From positions 1-45,332 of the forward strand of contig CANGKD010000002.1 of assembly GCA_947454495.1 (NCBI GenBank): a DNA stretch of 45,332 nt, read 5' to 3'. Source of the DNA: Actinomycetota bacterium. Lineage in GTDB: Bacteria > Actinomycetota > Actinomycetes > Actinomycetales > Microbacteriaceae. The notes beneath the pieces were generated by a model, which saw nothing but the letters and a program-made list of their open reading frames with translations, did no database searches and was not told the origin of the DNA. Of this stretch, positions 11,234-21,021 are shown piece after piece. How positions within the stretch are numbered: position 1 is the stretch's first letter; every line of letters starts with the position of its first letter. Position numbers and translations under genes: made by a program.

Positions 11234-13446
11234 CCGCGACCGAGTGGGAACTACCGCAGATTGACGAACAGACCCTGTGGGCGGTCGCCGAGGGTCGTTA
11301 CTTCAACCCGCACGGCGTGCTCGGGCAACATCCGGTTGAGGTGGGGACACCCGGCGGCACGCCACGCGCGGAGGTCGTCATCATTCGCGCGCGCCGACCG
11401 CTCGCCCGCGAAGTGGTGGCGGTGCTGTCATCCGGCGCTCGAATCGAACTCGCGCACGTACTCGGTGGCATTTGGGAGGGCGCGCACACGCTCGGACTGC
11501 ACGACTATCAAATCGAGACCACGTATGACGATGGGGCCGTGTGGCTCGCCGACGACCCGTATCGCTTTGCTCCCACTCTCGGTGAACTTGACCTGCACCT
11601 GATTCGCGAGGGACGCCATGAACGACTGTGGGAAGCGCTCGGTGCACGTCACCGCGACCACGCCGGTGTCACAGGCACAACCCGCGGTGTGGCGTTTGCT
11701 GTGTGGGCTCCGAACGCGCGCAACGTGCGCGTCATCGGCAATTTCAACTCATGGAATGGCGAGTCACACGCGATGCGGTCGCTCGGCTCCTCGGGCATCT
11801 GGGAGCTCTTCGTACCGGAGCTACCGACGGGCGAGCTCTACAAGTTCGCGATTCAAACTCAGCATGGCGATTGGGTGGAACACGCCGACCCGATGGCACG
11901 ACAAACCGAATGCCCGCCGCTCACGGGCTCAATCGTCGCTCATTCGTCGTTCGAATGGACCGACACGGCGTGGCTGCACGCCAGGGCGGCCAGCCAGCCG
12001 CATGCCGCACCCATGTCGATCTACGAACTGCACGTGGGTTCGTGGCGTCCGGGGCTGTCGTACCGTCAACTCGCAGACGACTTGATTGGACACGTGCAGT
12101 ACCTCGGGTTCACGCATGTGGAGTTCATGCCGTTGGCAGAGCATCCCTACGGGCCGTCGTGGGGATATCAGGTAACCGGGTATTACGCGCCCACCGCGCG
12201 CTTTGGCTCACCCGACGATCTCAAATACCTGATTAATCGATTGCACGAGGCTGGCATCGGCGTGCTCGTCGATTGGGTTCCGGGACACTTTCCCAAGGAC
12301 GAATGGGCGCTGGCTCGCTTCGATGGGCAGCCGCTATATGAGCATCCCGACCCGCGGCGCGGTGAACACCCCGACTGGGGAACGCTCATCTTCGACTTCG
12401 GGCGCACGGAGGTAAAGAACTTTCTCGTTGCCAACGCGCTCTATTGGATCGACGAATTCCACATCGACGGGCTCCGAGTCGATGCGGTCGCGAGCATGCT
12501 CTACCTCGACTACAGCCGAAACGATGGCGAGTGGGAACCCAATCAATTCGGTGGCCGAGAAAACCTCGAGGCCATCTCGTTCATGCAAGAGGTCAACGCC
12601 ACCGTCTACAAGACGCATCCCGGCGTCATCATGGCGGCTGAGGAATCGACAAGCTGGGGTGGCGTCACCGCGCCCACCGAGGTTGGCGGGCTCGGCTTTG
12701 GCTTCAAATGGAACATGGGGTGGATGCACGACTCGCTCGAGTACATGCAAACCGACCCGATGTACCGTGCGTATCACCACCGCGACATCACGTTCTCGTT
12801 CGATTATCAATTCAGCGAAAACTTCATCCTGCCCATCAGCCACGACGAGGTTGTGCATGGCAAGGGGTCGCTCGCCGCCAAGATGCCCGGCGACCACTGG
12901 CAAAAGATCGCAAATCTACGTGCCTACCTCGCCTTTATGTGGGCGCATCCCGGAAAGCAGCTGCTGTTCATGGGGCAAGAATTTGGTCAGCTGTCGGAGT
13001 GGTCCAGCGAACGTGGCCTTGATTGGTGGATGGGCGACCAACCCTTGCACGCCGGCGTCGGCCTGCTCGTGCGCGACCTCAACCGGCTCTACACCGACCT
13101 CAGCGTGTTCTTCGAGCTCGACACCGATCCAAGCGGGTTCGCCTGGATCGACGGATCCGATAATGCCCGCAACGTCGTGTCCTTTTTGCGCTACGACAGC
13201 GCGGGCAACGCCCTCGCGGCGCTGGCAAACTTCTCCGGAAGCGCCCATCACGATTTTGTCGTGGGCCTGCCGAGTACGGGCGAATGGTCAGAAATTTTCA
13301 ATTCCGACGCAACCGAATACGGCGGGTCGGGCGTCGGAAATGGCGGAACCGTCGCGGCCGTCGGCGACGCGTGGAGTCATCTCCCTGCCTCGGCACGCGT
13401 CACGCTGGCACCACTCGCTGTGACGTTCCTCTACAAGCCCGTCTAG
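11230..13446 (+). CDS. glgB: 1,4-alpha-glucan branching enzyme
   Basis: MTATEWELPQIDEQTLWAVAEGRYFNPHGVLGQH...; YELHVGSWRPG, GLRVDAVASMLYLDYSR, WEPNQFGGRENLEAI, LPISHDEVVHGKGSL; ATGA overlap with the glgE stop. Confidence 0.97.
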   Translation: MTATEWELPQIDEQTLWAVAEGRYFNPHGVLGQHPVEVGTPGGTPRAEVVIIRARRPLAREVVAVLSSGARIELAHVLGGIWEGAHTLGLHDYQIETTYDDGAVWLADDPYRFAPTLGELDLHLIREGRHERLWEALGARHRDHAGVTGTTRGVAFAVWAPNARNVRVIGNFNSWNGESHAMRSLGSSGIWELFVPELPTGELYKFAIQTQHGDWVEHADPMARQTECPPLTGSIVAHSSFEWTDTAWLHARAASQPHAAPMSIYELHVGSWRPGLSYRQLADDLIGHVQYLGFTHVEFMPLAEHPYGPSWGYQVTGYYAPTARFGSPDDLKYLINRLHEAGIGVLVDWVPGHFPKDEWALARFDGQPLYEHPDPRRGEHPDWGTLIFDFGRTEVKNFLVANALYWIDEFHIDGLRVDAVASMLYLDYSRNDGEWEPNQFGGRENLEAISFMQEVNATVYKTHPGVIMAAEESTSWGGVTAPTEVGGLGFGFKWNMGWMHDSLEYMQTDPMYRAYHHRDITFSFDYQFSENFILPISHDEVVHGKGSLAAKMPGDHWQKIANLRAYLAFMWAHPGKQLLFMGQEFGQLSEWSSERGLDWWMGDQPLHAGVGLLVRDLNRLYTDLSVFFELDTDPSGFAWIDGSDNARNVVSFLRYDSAGNALAALANFSGSAHHDFVVGLPSTGEWSEIFNSDATEYGGSGVGNGGTVAAVGDAWSHLPASARVTLAPLAVTFLYKPV

Positions 13447-14450
13447 TAGAGGAGTGCCGACAGGCGGCCGCGAGCAACGATCACACGGGGGTCACTGGCA
13501 CCCACAACCTCGAAGAGCTGGAGCAACCGTGTTCGGATGAGATCGCGATGTTCCTTGTCGCACTCGGCAAACAATGCCAACAACCGTTCGAACGCGTCGT
13601 CGATGTGCCCACCCGAGATATCAAGATCGGCGACGTCGAGCGCGGCGTTCACGTCGTTCGGCTGTGCCGCCGCGGCATTACGCACGTCCGACAGCGATTT
13701 GCCCTGAAGGCGGTCAATCAACGACACCTGCGCGAGCCCGGCACGAGCCATGTCGTCGCGCGGGTTTTCGACCAGGGCACGTTCGTACGCGCGCACGGCA
13801 GCACCGTAGTCTCCCCGCTCGATCGCGTCGAACGCTTCTTGGTGGAGCGGGGTCAGGGCAACCTCGGATTCAACGTCATCCGTTGCCGGCGCCGATGATC
13901 CGTCGGACACCGGTGTGCCCGTCGCGCCAGACGAAACCATCTCGGGCGTGACAACAATTCCGTTGACACCGTTTTCGTTCCCCACGACACGCAACTGCTG
14001 CAGCATCTGCGCGATGACATCAGCCGGCTGCGCACCGGCAAAGAGCGGCACGGGGCGACCGCCGATCACAGCGGCAACTACCGGCGACTGACCGCCTTCG
14101 GCAGCCGAAAGGGCATCGACCTGGAATGTCGCCGCGAGTTGCGGATTCGCCGACGCATCGATACTCACGAGAACCACGTGCCCGGCCATCGCGGTGACGG
14201 CGTCGGTCAACGCTCGAATCATGGGTTCATCGGTTTCGAGGTCGAGCACAAAACACACCACCACGGGAACGGTGAGTGAAATGTCGATGACCGATGAAAA
14301 TGTCTTTTCGTCGGCTTGAAGTGCGAGGCCCGGAAGCATCAGCTCAGATGCGGATGCGGATGCAGATGCAGATGCGTCAGGTTGCTCGGTCGAACGAGGG
14401 CCAGACACAATGGCGGACAAGTCGACGGCACGACCCGCATCAATTCCCAT
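13443..14450 (-). CDS. Tetratricopeptide-containing thioredoxin-fold protein (CnoX/YbbN-like)
   Basis: 335 aa. Trx-like N-terminal domain without CxxC (VPVVVCFVLDLETDEPMIRALTDAV), then TPLHQEAFDAIERGDYGAAVRAYERALVENPRDDMARAGLAQV TPR region typical of YbbN proteins. Confidence 0.85.
   Translation of the reverse strand: MGIDAGRAVDLSAIVSGPRSTEQPDASASASASASELMLPGLALQADEKTFSSVIDISLTVPVVVCFVLDLETDEPMIRALTDAVTAMAGHVVLVSIDASANPQLAATFQVDALSAAEGGQSPVVAAVIGGRPVPLFAGAQPADVIAQMLQQLRVVGNENGVNGIVVTPEMVSSGATGTPVSDGSSAPATDDVESEVALTPLHQEAFDAIERGDYGAAVRAYERALVENPRDDMARAGLAQVSLIDRLQGKSLSDVRNAAAAQPNDVNAALDVADLDISGGHIDDAFERLLALFAECDKEHRDLIRTRLLQLFEVVGASDPRVIVARGRLSALLY
14346..14375. repeat. Hexanucleotide repeat (5 x RGATGC) inside the thioredoxin-TPR gene
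   Basis: agatgc ggatgc ggatgc agatgc agatgc; encodes an alternating Ala-Ser linker (DASASASASASE). Confidence 0.9.
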
Positions 14451-14453
14451 GGA

Positions 14454-16238
14454 TTAACCCACCGCAGCCGACGTCAGACCCTGGGTGAATCCAAGCAGTC
14501 GAATCTTGTTGTTCGAGCCGATCGGCGGCACATAGAACACCATCTGCAGCGTGTAAACGGAGCGCACTCCCGAGGTGGCATTCGTGCCGAGTAGCGCTTT
14601 TTGCTGACCTTCGGGGATGACCGCCGCGCCCGTTTGCAACGGTGAAACCTGCTCTACCTCGTCGAGTGTCACGGCCACGACCGCACCGGAGTCGAGCGTC
14701 GCGAGTGCGACGTCTTTGCCACCACCCTTGGTTTCGGCAAACGACACGGTTGCCTTGTCGGCGATGGACGCGGCCTTGTTCGCCTTGTAATCGTGACCGA
14801 CCTGCGTCACGAGCGTGTCGTTCGTCAGTTCAAAGAGGGAGTAGTACTTGCTCGCGTCGCCGTTGAGTAGGACATCACCGTAGGCAAGAGCGAGGTCTTG
14901 TGGCGCAATCGCCAGCAGCTTCGTATCGGGGGCTAGCACGGGGCTCCCAACCTCGACCGGTGCGGTCTCCGGCACGTAGGCATCGGGTTCGAGCGTGATG
15001 AGGTACTCAACCTTGTAATTCTCGCGAGCAGACTCCTGAATCAAAACCATGCCAGTCGTGGGAGCATCCGGTTGATCCGGATCTTGACTGACCACCATCA
15101 CCGAACGCGGCCACGTGTCGGCCGACTGCGGCATGACGAACGTCAAGGGAAGATTGCCAATCGGGGGCAGAGCGGCGATGGACGCGTCGTTTGCGCGCAT
15201 CGAATAATTCGCCATACGCGTCGCAAGCGCACCACCCGACATGCGCGTGCGAAGGAGGTCTCGGTCTGACGTCTCGTCTGCCTTCGCCACCGTCTCGGAA
15301 ATGTCGGCGATGATTCGGCGCAACTGCGGCTCTGTCACGACCGGAGGAAGCTCGTTCTCGACGATTGACGACGAGGTGGGTGTGGGCGTGTCGACAACAA
15401 CGCCCGTTTCGTAGGGCGACGTACAACCCGTCAGCGCAAGTGCACAGACTGTCGAGACACTCAGCGCGACAAAATCCGCCCGTCGACGAGGAGCACTTCG
15501 TCGCCCCTTGCTCGGTGCAACGATGCTGGGCGAATCTTGGGGCGAGAAACGACGTGGTCGAGGCGGCTTCGGCATACGTCCTCTCCGGCGGGGTCCTTGC
15601 TGGTTGCGCCAGTGGGACAGCGCCCACAGGTAGAGCAGCAAACCGATAACGGCCAATCCACCACCGAGAAAAATGAGGTTGTCCTCATTGAGCCACAAAA
15701 ACGTCGGCTGGGGCAACGGCCACGTCACGTTGAGCGTGGGCGGAACGGGCTCCGTTCCATTTGCAGCCAGCAAGACCGACATTTCTTCGGAAACGTTGAC
15801 CGACAGCGACGCCGTCGCCTTACCGGCCCGCTCGTCGAGCCACAGGTCGGATCCCGACGGGTTCGGCGCAGGCGCCGGGGTGGCCGCAGTGTCGGTCGCT
15901 GTCGTCGGCACCGGTGTCACCGTGGTGCCCACGCTCATCGTGTTGGTTTTGGCGTCGTAGTTCACAGTTGTGTATGTCGCGTCGCCCAACCAGCCGAGAA
16001 CGTCAGACGTACGTCCGTAGCTGATAAACGATGAGGTGCCCCCGGCAACTTCAATCGTTTGCAGTCCTGGGTTTGATTTCAAAATCGCACCATCGACCAC
16101 GAGAAACGGTGACTCAACTTTAGATAGGTCAACCGACGCTTCAAGCGCGCGCGGGCCCGAGAGAATCTTGAACGAGACACCCACCACGAGGAGCACGGCG
16201 GAAATGGCGAAGACGACGATGGCCGCGATAAATCGCAT
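14454..16238 (-). CDS. Conserved membrane protein: two N-terminal TMs, basic/Pro linker, then an internal lipoprotein-signal-like segment and extracytoplasmic domain
   Basis: MRFIAAIVVFAISAVLLVVGVSF; LIFLGGGLAVIGLLLYLWALSHW; RRADFVALSVSTVCALALTGCTS (lipobox-like). Strong GAGGAGG RBS (gttcctcctc on + strand) supports the start at 16238, not 16379. Confidence 0.75.
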   Translation of the reverse strand: MRFIAAIVVFAISAVLLVVGVSFKILSGPRALEASVDLSKVESPFLVVDGAILKSNPGLQTIEVAGGTSSFISYGRTSDVLGWLGDATYTTVNYDAKTNTMSVGTTVTPVPTTATDTAATPAPAPNPSGSDLWLDERAGKATASLSVNVSEEMSVLLAANGTEPVPPTLNVTWPLPQPTFLWLNEDNLIFLGGGLAVIGLLLYLWALSHWRNQQGPRRRGRMPKPPRPRRFSPQDSPSIVAPSKGRRSAPRRRADFVALSVSTVCALALTGCTSPYETGVVVDTPTPTSSSIVENELPPVVTEPQLRRIIADISETVAKADETSDRDLLRTRMSGGALATRMANYSMRANDASIAALPPIGNLPLTFVMPQSADTWPRSVMVVSQDPDQPDAPTTGMVLIQESARENYKVEYLITLEPDAYVPETAPVEVGSPVLAPDTKLLAIAPQDLALAYGDVLLNGDASKYYSLFELTNDTLVTQVGHDYKANKAASIADKATVSFAETKGGGKDVALATLDSGAVVAVTLDEVEQVSPLQTGAAVIPEGQQKALLGTNATSGVRSVYTLQMVFYVPPIGSNNKIRLLGFTQGLTSAAVG

Positions 16239-16474
16239 CTGTTCCTCCTCGCGTCTGTCGGTGACTGAACTCGGTCTCGTGCGCGCCGGCACAGAAATAA
16301 CTCCCATAAGGATACCCGACCCGAGTCTGGGAGGATTCTTAGCCGTCCCTGGTGCGCACTTCTTCGAGCGCACAAGCATTCATTGCGCGGGTAGACTCGG
16401 TCGACGCGCATGCGCCCCTCTGCGGAGCCGCGTGCCGAAAGATTTGTTGGTCAACGTAAGTGAACGGAGCAATC

Positions 16475-17581
16475 GTGTCTGATTCGATTGACGATTTCCC
16501 TCGCGTACTGCGCGGGTACGACCCGAGTGAAGTCAACAAGGTCGTGAGCAAACTGCGCCGAGAGTTGCTGGTTGCAAAGACGACAACAGATGAGCAGGCA
16601 AATCGCATCGGTGAACTCACCCGCCGCGTCGCCTCCCTCGAGACCGACCTTCGCGAGGTCGGTGAGCCCACTTACGCGGGTCTCGGCGCCAAACTCGAAT
16701 CGACGCTTCGCAACGCAGAAGAGCAGTCAGCTCGACTCATCTCGAAGGCCGAGGCAGAAGCGTTCAACATGCGCGCGAGCGTCGAGCGCGAAGTCGAGAT
16801 CATCTTTGAAGAGGCCAACACAAGCGCTCAGCTTGCACTCGACGAAGCCCAGCGTGAAGTTGCGGGCATGCTGCTCGACGCGGAGACCAAGGCGTCGGCC
16901 ATCGTGAGTCAAGCTCAGGCGACGGCCGAAGTCATGGTGAAAGAGGCCGAACACGACGCTGCAGAACTGCGCGGTGAGGTCGCTACCGAAGCCGCGAACG
17001 CGCGGGCAACAACTCGTCGCGAAATTGACGAGCAAATCGGCGAGGCACAGCGCCAAATCGCCGAGCTTCGCCTGGTTTTTATGAAAGAAACCGGCCCCGA
17101 GATGAAGGTCGCTCGAGGCGAAAAACCCGGGCTGCGCGATGTCATCAAGCTCCTCCAAATCGAGACCGAAAAATCAGTCACAACCGACAAGGTCGAGAAG
17201 GATTACTTGCGCAAGCACCAAGAGGCGGTCATGTTGACCCAGAAGTATCTTGATGCCGCCAAAGACCAACTGGCCAAGGCTCGTGCGCGCACTGCAGACA
17301 AAAAGCTCGAGGCGGATGCCATTGAGATGCTCGCGCAGAAAGAGGCCCGCGCGTTGCGCGAGCGCACTGACAAGCACGTCAAAAAGCTCCTCGACGACGC
17401 CAAGAAGACCTCCTCGGCATTGGTCGAGGCGGCCGACAAGCAGTCCCGCGAGATGATCGCTGCAGCCGAGGCTCGCGTCGCCGACCTGCGCGTGGAGCGC
17501 GAAGCCATCGGAAGCTACCTCGAAGACCTTCGCTCGCTCGTTGCACAAGCGTCAACAATTTGGGACGCGACGTCCAAGTAG
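16475..17581 (+). CDS. DivIVA-like coiled-coil protein
   Basis: VSDSIDDFPRVLRGYDPSEVNKVVSKLRRELL (DivIVA-type N-terminus) followed by a long Ala/Glu-rich coiled coil; GTG start with GGAG upstream (in-frame ATG at 16460 also possible). Confidence 0.8.
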   Translation: MSDSIDDFPRVLRGYDPSEVNKVVSKLRRELLVAKTTTDEQANRIGELTRRVASLETDLREVGEPTYAGLGAKLESTLRNAEEQSARLISKAEAEAFNMRASVEREVEIIFEEANTSAQLALDEAQREVAGMLLDAETKASAIVSQAQATAEVMVKEAEHDAAELRGEVATEAANARATTRREIDEQIGEAQRQIAELRLVFMKETGPEMKVARGEKPGLRDVIKLLQIETEKSVTTDKVEKDYLRKHQEAVMLTQKYLDAAKDQLAKARARTADKKLEADAIEMLAQKEARALRERTDKHVKKLLDDAKKTSSALVEAADKQSREMIAAAEARVADLRVEREAIGSYLEDLRSLVAQASTIWDATSK

Positions 17582-17644
17582 CACATCCGTTGACAAAATC
17601 ACGGTAAACATGACCTACGGGTAAATTCAAGGAAGAGGACCCTG

Positions 17645-18694
17645 ATGCGCATTCAAAATGCATTCCGAGCTGGACTTTTTGGCGCGCTGGGCGTGGGAAT
17701 CGCGCTACTTCTGATGTCCGCCGTGACATCGCTTGCGACCATCCTCACCTACATCGGTGCTGCGCTCTTTTTGAGTCTCGGTCTTGACCCCGCGGTCGCA
17801 TGGCTCGAATCGAAGAAGTTGCCTCGGTGGGCGGCCATCCTCGTCGTGCTGGGCGTCGTTCTCGTTGCCTTCGCGGTGTTGCTCATCGCCGTCATCCCGC
17901 TCATCATTGACCAGGCGACACACTTCGTCTCGTCACTGCCGACCATCATCGAAAACTTCAAGTCAGAGGATTGGGCGAACACCCTCAATGCCCAATTCAA
18001 CGGGTTCATCGACGTGAAGGCAGTTCTCGACCAGGTCGCAACCTTCTTCAAAGACCCGACGCACCTCGCGGACATCGCCGGCGGCGCCCTCGCGGTGGGC
18101 GTCTCGATTGCCAATGGGTTCTTTGGCGTATTCGTCGTTCTGATTCTGACGCTCTACTTCACGGCATCACTCAAGGTGATCAAAGAGAGCACGTACCGCC
18201 TCGTTCCCGCGTCAAACCGCGACACGTTCATTCGGTTGAGCTCGCAGATCACCGATGGCGTCGGTCGCTACGTTGTCGGACAGATTCTGCTCGGCCTCAT
18301 TAACGGAATCTTGACGTTCATCCTGCTGACCGTGATCGGTGGGCGCGCTGCCGTCGTCTTCGCGTTCATCGCCTTCGTGATGTCGCTCATCCCCCTGGTG
18401 GGAACGGTCCTCGGATCGGCCATCATCGCGGTGTCTCAGCTCGTGCTTGTCTCCCCCACGACGGCTCTCATTGTCGCGATTTACTATCTGATTTACATGC
18501 AGGTCGAGGCGTACGTCTTCAGCCCCAAGATCATGAATCGTGCCGTGCAAATTCCGGGTTCCATTGTCGTCATCGCGGCACTGGCCGGTGGCTCATTGCT
18601 GGGAATTCTTGGCGCCTTGGTCGCGATCCCGATCGCAGCGTCAATCGTGCTGATTGTCAAAGAAGTCGTCATGCCCATGCAGGACAAACGCTAA
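17645..18694 (+). CDS. AI-2E family transporter (PerM-like permease)
   Basis: 349 aa polytopic; FRAGLFGALGVGIALLLMSAV...ALFLSLGLDPAVAWLESKKLPRWAAILVV, IYYLIYMQVEAYVFSPKIMNRAVQIPG. Confidence 0.92.
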   Translation: MRIQNAFRAGLFGALGVGIALLLMSAVTSLATILTYIGAALFLSLGLDPAVAWLESKKLPRWAAILVVLGVVLVAFAVLLIAVIPLIIDQATHFVSSLPTIIENFKSEDWANTLNAQFNGFIDVKAVLDQVATFFKDPTHLADIAGGALAVGVSIANGFFGVFVVLILTLYFTASLKVIKESTYRLVPASNRDTFIRLSSQITDGVGRYVVGQILLGLINGILTFILLTVIGGRAAVVFAFIAFVMSLIPLVGTVLGSAIIAVSQLVLVSPTTALIVAIYYLIYMQVEAYVFSPKIMNRAVQIPGSIVVIAALAGGSLLGILGALVAIPIAASIVLIVKEVVMPMQDKR

Positions 18695-19410
18695 GCCGAT
18701 TCGGGCCACTCCTCGGGCAGCGGCAACGCGGCCGGGTTTACGCGCGCCACAATTTCGGTGAGCACACGGCTGGTTTGGTTCTCGCCGACCCACAGGTGCT
18801 TGCCGCCTTCAACCTCCACCAATTCGATGTGTCGCACGCTGGCGAATCGTTCTCGTGCCTCCGCGGGCTGTAGGTAGTCGTCGAGTTCGGGAATCAACGC
18901 GACGAGACGCTTGGATGAGGAATCCCAGGCGGCAACCTCCTCCGCCGTAGCCCGGTGGAGCGGTGGCGACAACAGAATCGCACCCACGATTCCGTGGTCA
19001 CGTCCGTATTTGAGCGCGAGTTCGGTGCCAAACGACCAGCCGACGAGCCACACGTTAGGCAAACCACGTGCCTCCACGAACGCCATAGCTGCCGCGACGT
19101 CCGCGACTTCGTCTCGCCCGTGTCCGAATTCTCCGTCGCTGGTGCCACGTGCACTCTTCGTGCCTCTCGTGTTGAACCGCAACACCGCGAGGTCGGCCAT
19201 TGCCGGAAGCCGATTGGCTGCCTTGCGCAGAATGTGCGAGTCCATGAACCCGCCCGCCGTCGGCAGCGGATGCAGAGTCACAAGAGTGGCGACCGGCGGT
19301 CGTCCCACGGGAAGCGCAAGTTCCCCAACCAGCGTCAATCCGTCGCTCGTGCGCAGTTCAATGTCTTCTCGGAGTGCGGGCAGCTCGACGCCACCTCGAA
19401 TTTCAATCAC
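18691..19410 (-). CDS. Alpha/beta hydrolase
   Basis: 239 aa; VTLHPLPTAGGFMDSHILRKAANRL, VWLVGWSFGTELALKYG (GxSxG nucleophile elbow), C-terminal EGGKHLW His. Confidence 0.85.
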   Translation of the reverse strand: MIEIRGGVELPALREDIELRTSDGLTLVGELALPVGRPPVATLVTLHPLPTAGGFMDSHILRKAANRLPAMADLAVLRFNTRGTKSARGTSDGEFGHGRDEVADVAAAMAFVEARGLPNVWLVGWSFGTELALKYGRDHGIVGAILLSPPLHRATAEEVAAWDSSSKRLVALIPELDDYLQPAEARERFASVRHIELVEVEGGKHLWVGENQTSRVLTEIVARVNPAALPLPEEWPESA

Positions 19411-19704
19411 CTAGCGTGCAACCTTCCAACAGTGTGTATGCCAATGGCGGCGGGCTGCCACATCGACGTCGGGCCCCAGAATTCCGTCCGCCCGCCACGC
19501 AACGAGGTGTGCCGTTCCCGGCGGTATCTCGCGAGAGCATCCCGGACACAGATACGTTTTCAGTGCGGACGTTTCACCTATGGGCTGTACAACCCACTCT
19601 TGCGCGCCGCGGGTCTCCGTTCGGCGAGAACCGACCATGAGTCGTTCGACGTCGAGTGGTTCGTGTTCGCCATCTCGCTTGCGGGATCGCCGGCTCTTTG
19701 CCAC
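19411..19704 (-). CDS. Small actinobacterial zinc-ribbon-like protein of unknown function
   Basis: 97 aa; LCPGCSREIPPGTAHLVAWRADG...ARRHWHTHCW, putative metal-binding CxxC...HxHC. Confidence 0.7.
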   Translation of the reverse strand: MAKSRRSRKRDGEHEPLDVERLMVGSRRTETRGAQEWVVQPIGETSALKTYLCPGCSREIPPGTAHLVAWRADGILGPDVDVAARRHWHTHCWKVAR

Positions 19705-19707
19705 GGC

Positions 19708-20400
19708 CTAGTACCACCCGACGTCTTCGGAATGCGCCCATGCACCGCAGGGAGAACCGTAACGGCCCTCAATGTATCCAAGTCCCCACGTGATCTGTGT
19801 TGCGGGATTCGTTTGCCAATCGGCACCCGCCGACGCCATTTTGTCGCCCGGAAGCGCCTGCGGAATGCCGTACGCGCCGCTCGATGAGTTCGCCGCAAAC
19901 GCGTTCCAGTGTGACTCGCGATCCCAAAGCAATTCGAGACAGTCGTATTGATCAACACCCCAACCTCGCTCGAGAACCATCTTGAGTCCGATTGCCTTTG
20001 CACTATCAGGGTCGGGCACACCCGCAGCCGGTACCGCCGACACTTTCTTCTCGATGGTGACGCGATCGCGCCCGGCGTTTTGAATGCCATCGGCACTCAC
20101 GAATACTTCTTGCCCGGCAACGTCGGTCACAACGTGCGTCGCAACGCGAAAGTACGGTGACGCTGTAGCGCCCGAGTAGGGATCGACGGAGTTCACGAAC
20201 ATCACGGCGACGACAAAACAGAACGCGAGAAAAACAAAGGGTCGGCGCCAGGAGAAGCGAAGTTTGTACTCCTTCGCCCCAGCATCCGAAGGTAGGGTGA
20301 CGCGGTGCCTCGACACCTCGCCGTGCACTCCGTTACGAATCGGTCGAGGGTATGCGTTTGAGTCGCGCCAATCACGCCGACTCATGCGCTGCCTCACCAT
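19708..20400 (-). CDS. Secreted lytic-transglycosylase-like protein
   Basis: TM segment FVFLAFCFVVAVMFVNSV, then C-terminal QYDCLELLWDRESHWNAFAANSSSGAYGIPQALPGDKMASAGADWQTNPATQITWGLGYIEGRYGSPCGAWAH. Confidence 0.85.
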   Translation of the reverse strand: MVRQRMSRRDWRDSNAYPRPIRNGVHGEVSRHRVTLPSDAGAKEYKLRFSWRRPFVFLAFCFVVAVMFVNSVDPYSGATASPYFRVATHVVTDVAGQEVFVSADGIQNAGRDRVTIEKKVSAVPAAGVPDPDSAKAIGLKMVLERGWGVDQYDCLELLWDRESHWNAFAANSSSGAYGIPQALPGDKMASAGADWQTNPATQITWGLGYIEGRYGSPCGAWAHSEDVGWY

Positions 20401-20448
20401 GAGACCGATTTTACGCGGGAGAGGGCGACGAACCTGTGAGGCCAGAGG

Positions 20449-21021
20449 CTAACGGCGACCAGACGCCAGAATGACTTCGATGACGGCGTCAAGCACGACA
20501 TCAACCTGCTGTTCGTCATAGCCGCCTCGCTGCGAAACGAAAACTGCGTTGCGCACCTGGTCAGCACTCAACGGTGCTCCCGATTCGAGATAGCTCAGGA
20601 TGATGTCGCTGAGGTCATCCACGGCGGTAACGCGATAACCAGAGTTCAAAAAAAAGACCCGACGGAAGCGCTTGCGTCGCGGTCGCGAAAGACGAGCGAT
20701 GATTTCGAGAGATGTTTCTCGAGTTCGCTGGGTAAAGCCCTCCCATCCTTCGCGCTCAATCGCACGTTCACGCTCGCGCTCCGCCATAGCTATTTCGAGG
20801 CGCTCGAGTGCATCGTCAACCGGCGCAACTTGATAGCCGCCCCGCTTCATCGGAAACGACACCTGACGAACCGACGCGCTGGTGAGCACCGCAGCGGGAG
20901 AATCTGCGTCGTACGCGGCTCGCGCCTGGGCAAGAAATGCGTCGACGGCGTCAACGTCATAACCATGCGACGTCTTGGATGCGAGCGGGAAAGGATTCAC
21001 GGGCACCATTCTTTCAGACAT
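20449..21021 (-). CDS. DivIVA domain-containing protein
   Basis: 190 aa; MVPVNPFPLASKTSHGYDVDAVDAFLAQARAAYD with further YxxxxVDxxL-type motifs (GYQVAPVDDALERL, GYRVTAVDDL, GYDEQQVDVVLD). Confidence 0.78.
   Translation of the reverse strand: MSERMVPVNPFPLASKTSHGYDVDAVDAFLAQARAAYDADSPAAVLTSASVRQVSFPMKRGGYQVAPVDDALERLEIAMAERERERAIEREGWEGFTQRTRETSLEIIARLSRPRRKRFRRVFFLNSGYRVTAVDDLSDIILSYLESGAPLSADQVRNAVFVSQRGGYDEQQVDVVLDAVIEVILASGRR

Noticed and set aside
13955-14450. Active thioredoxin call for the N-terminal domain of the TPR protein
   Set aside because: No CxxC motif in the expected position; more consistent with a redox-degenerate YbbN/CnoX-like co-chaperone.
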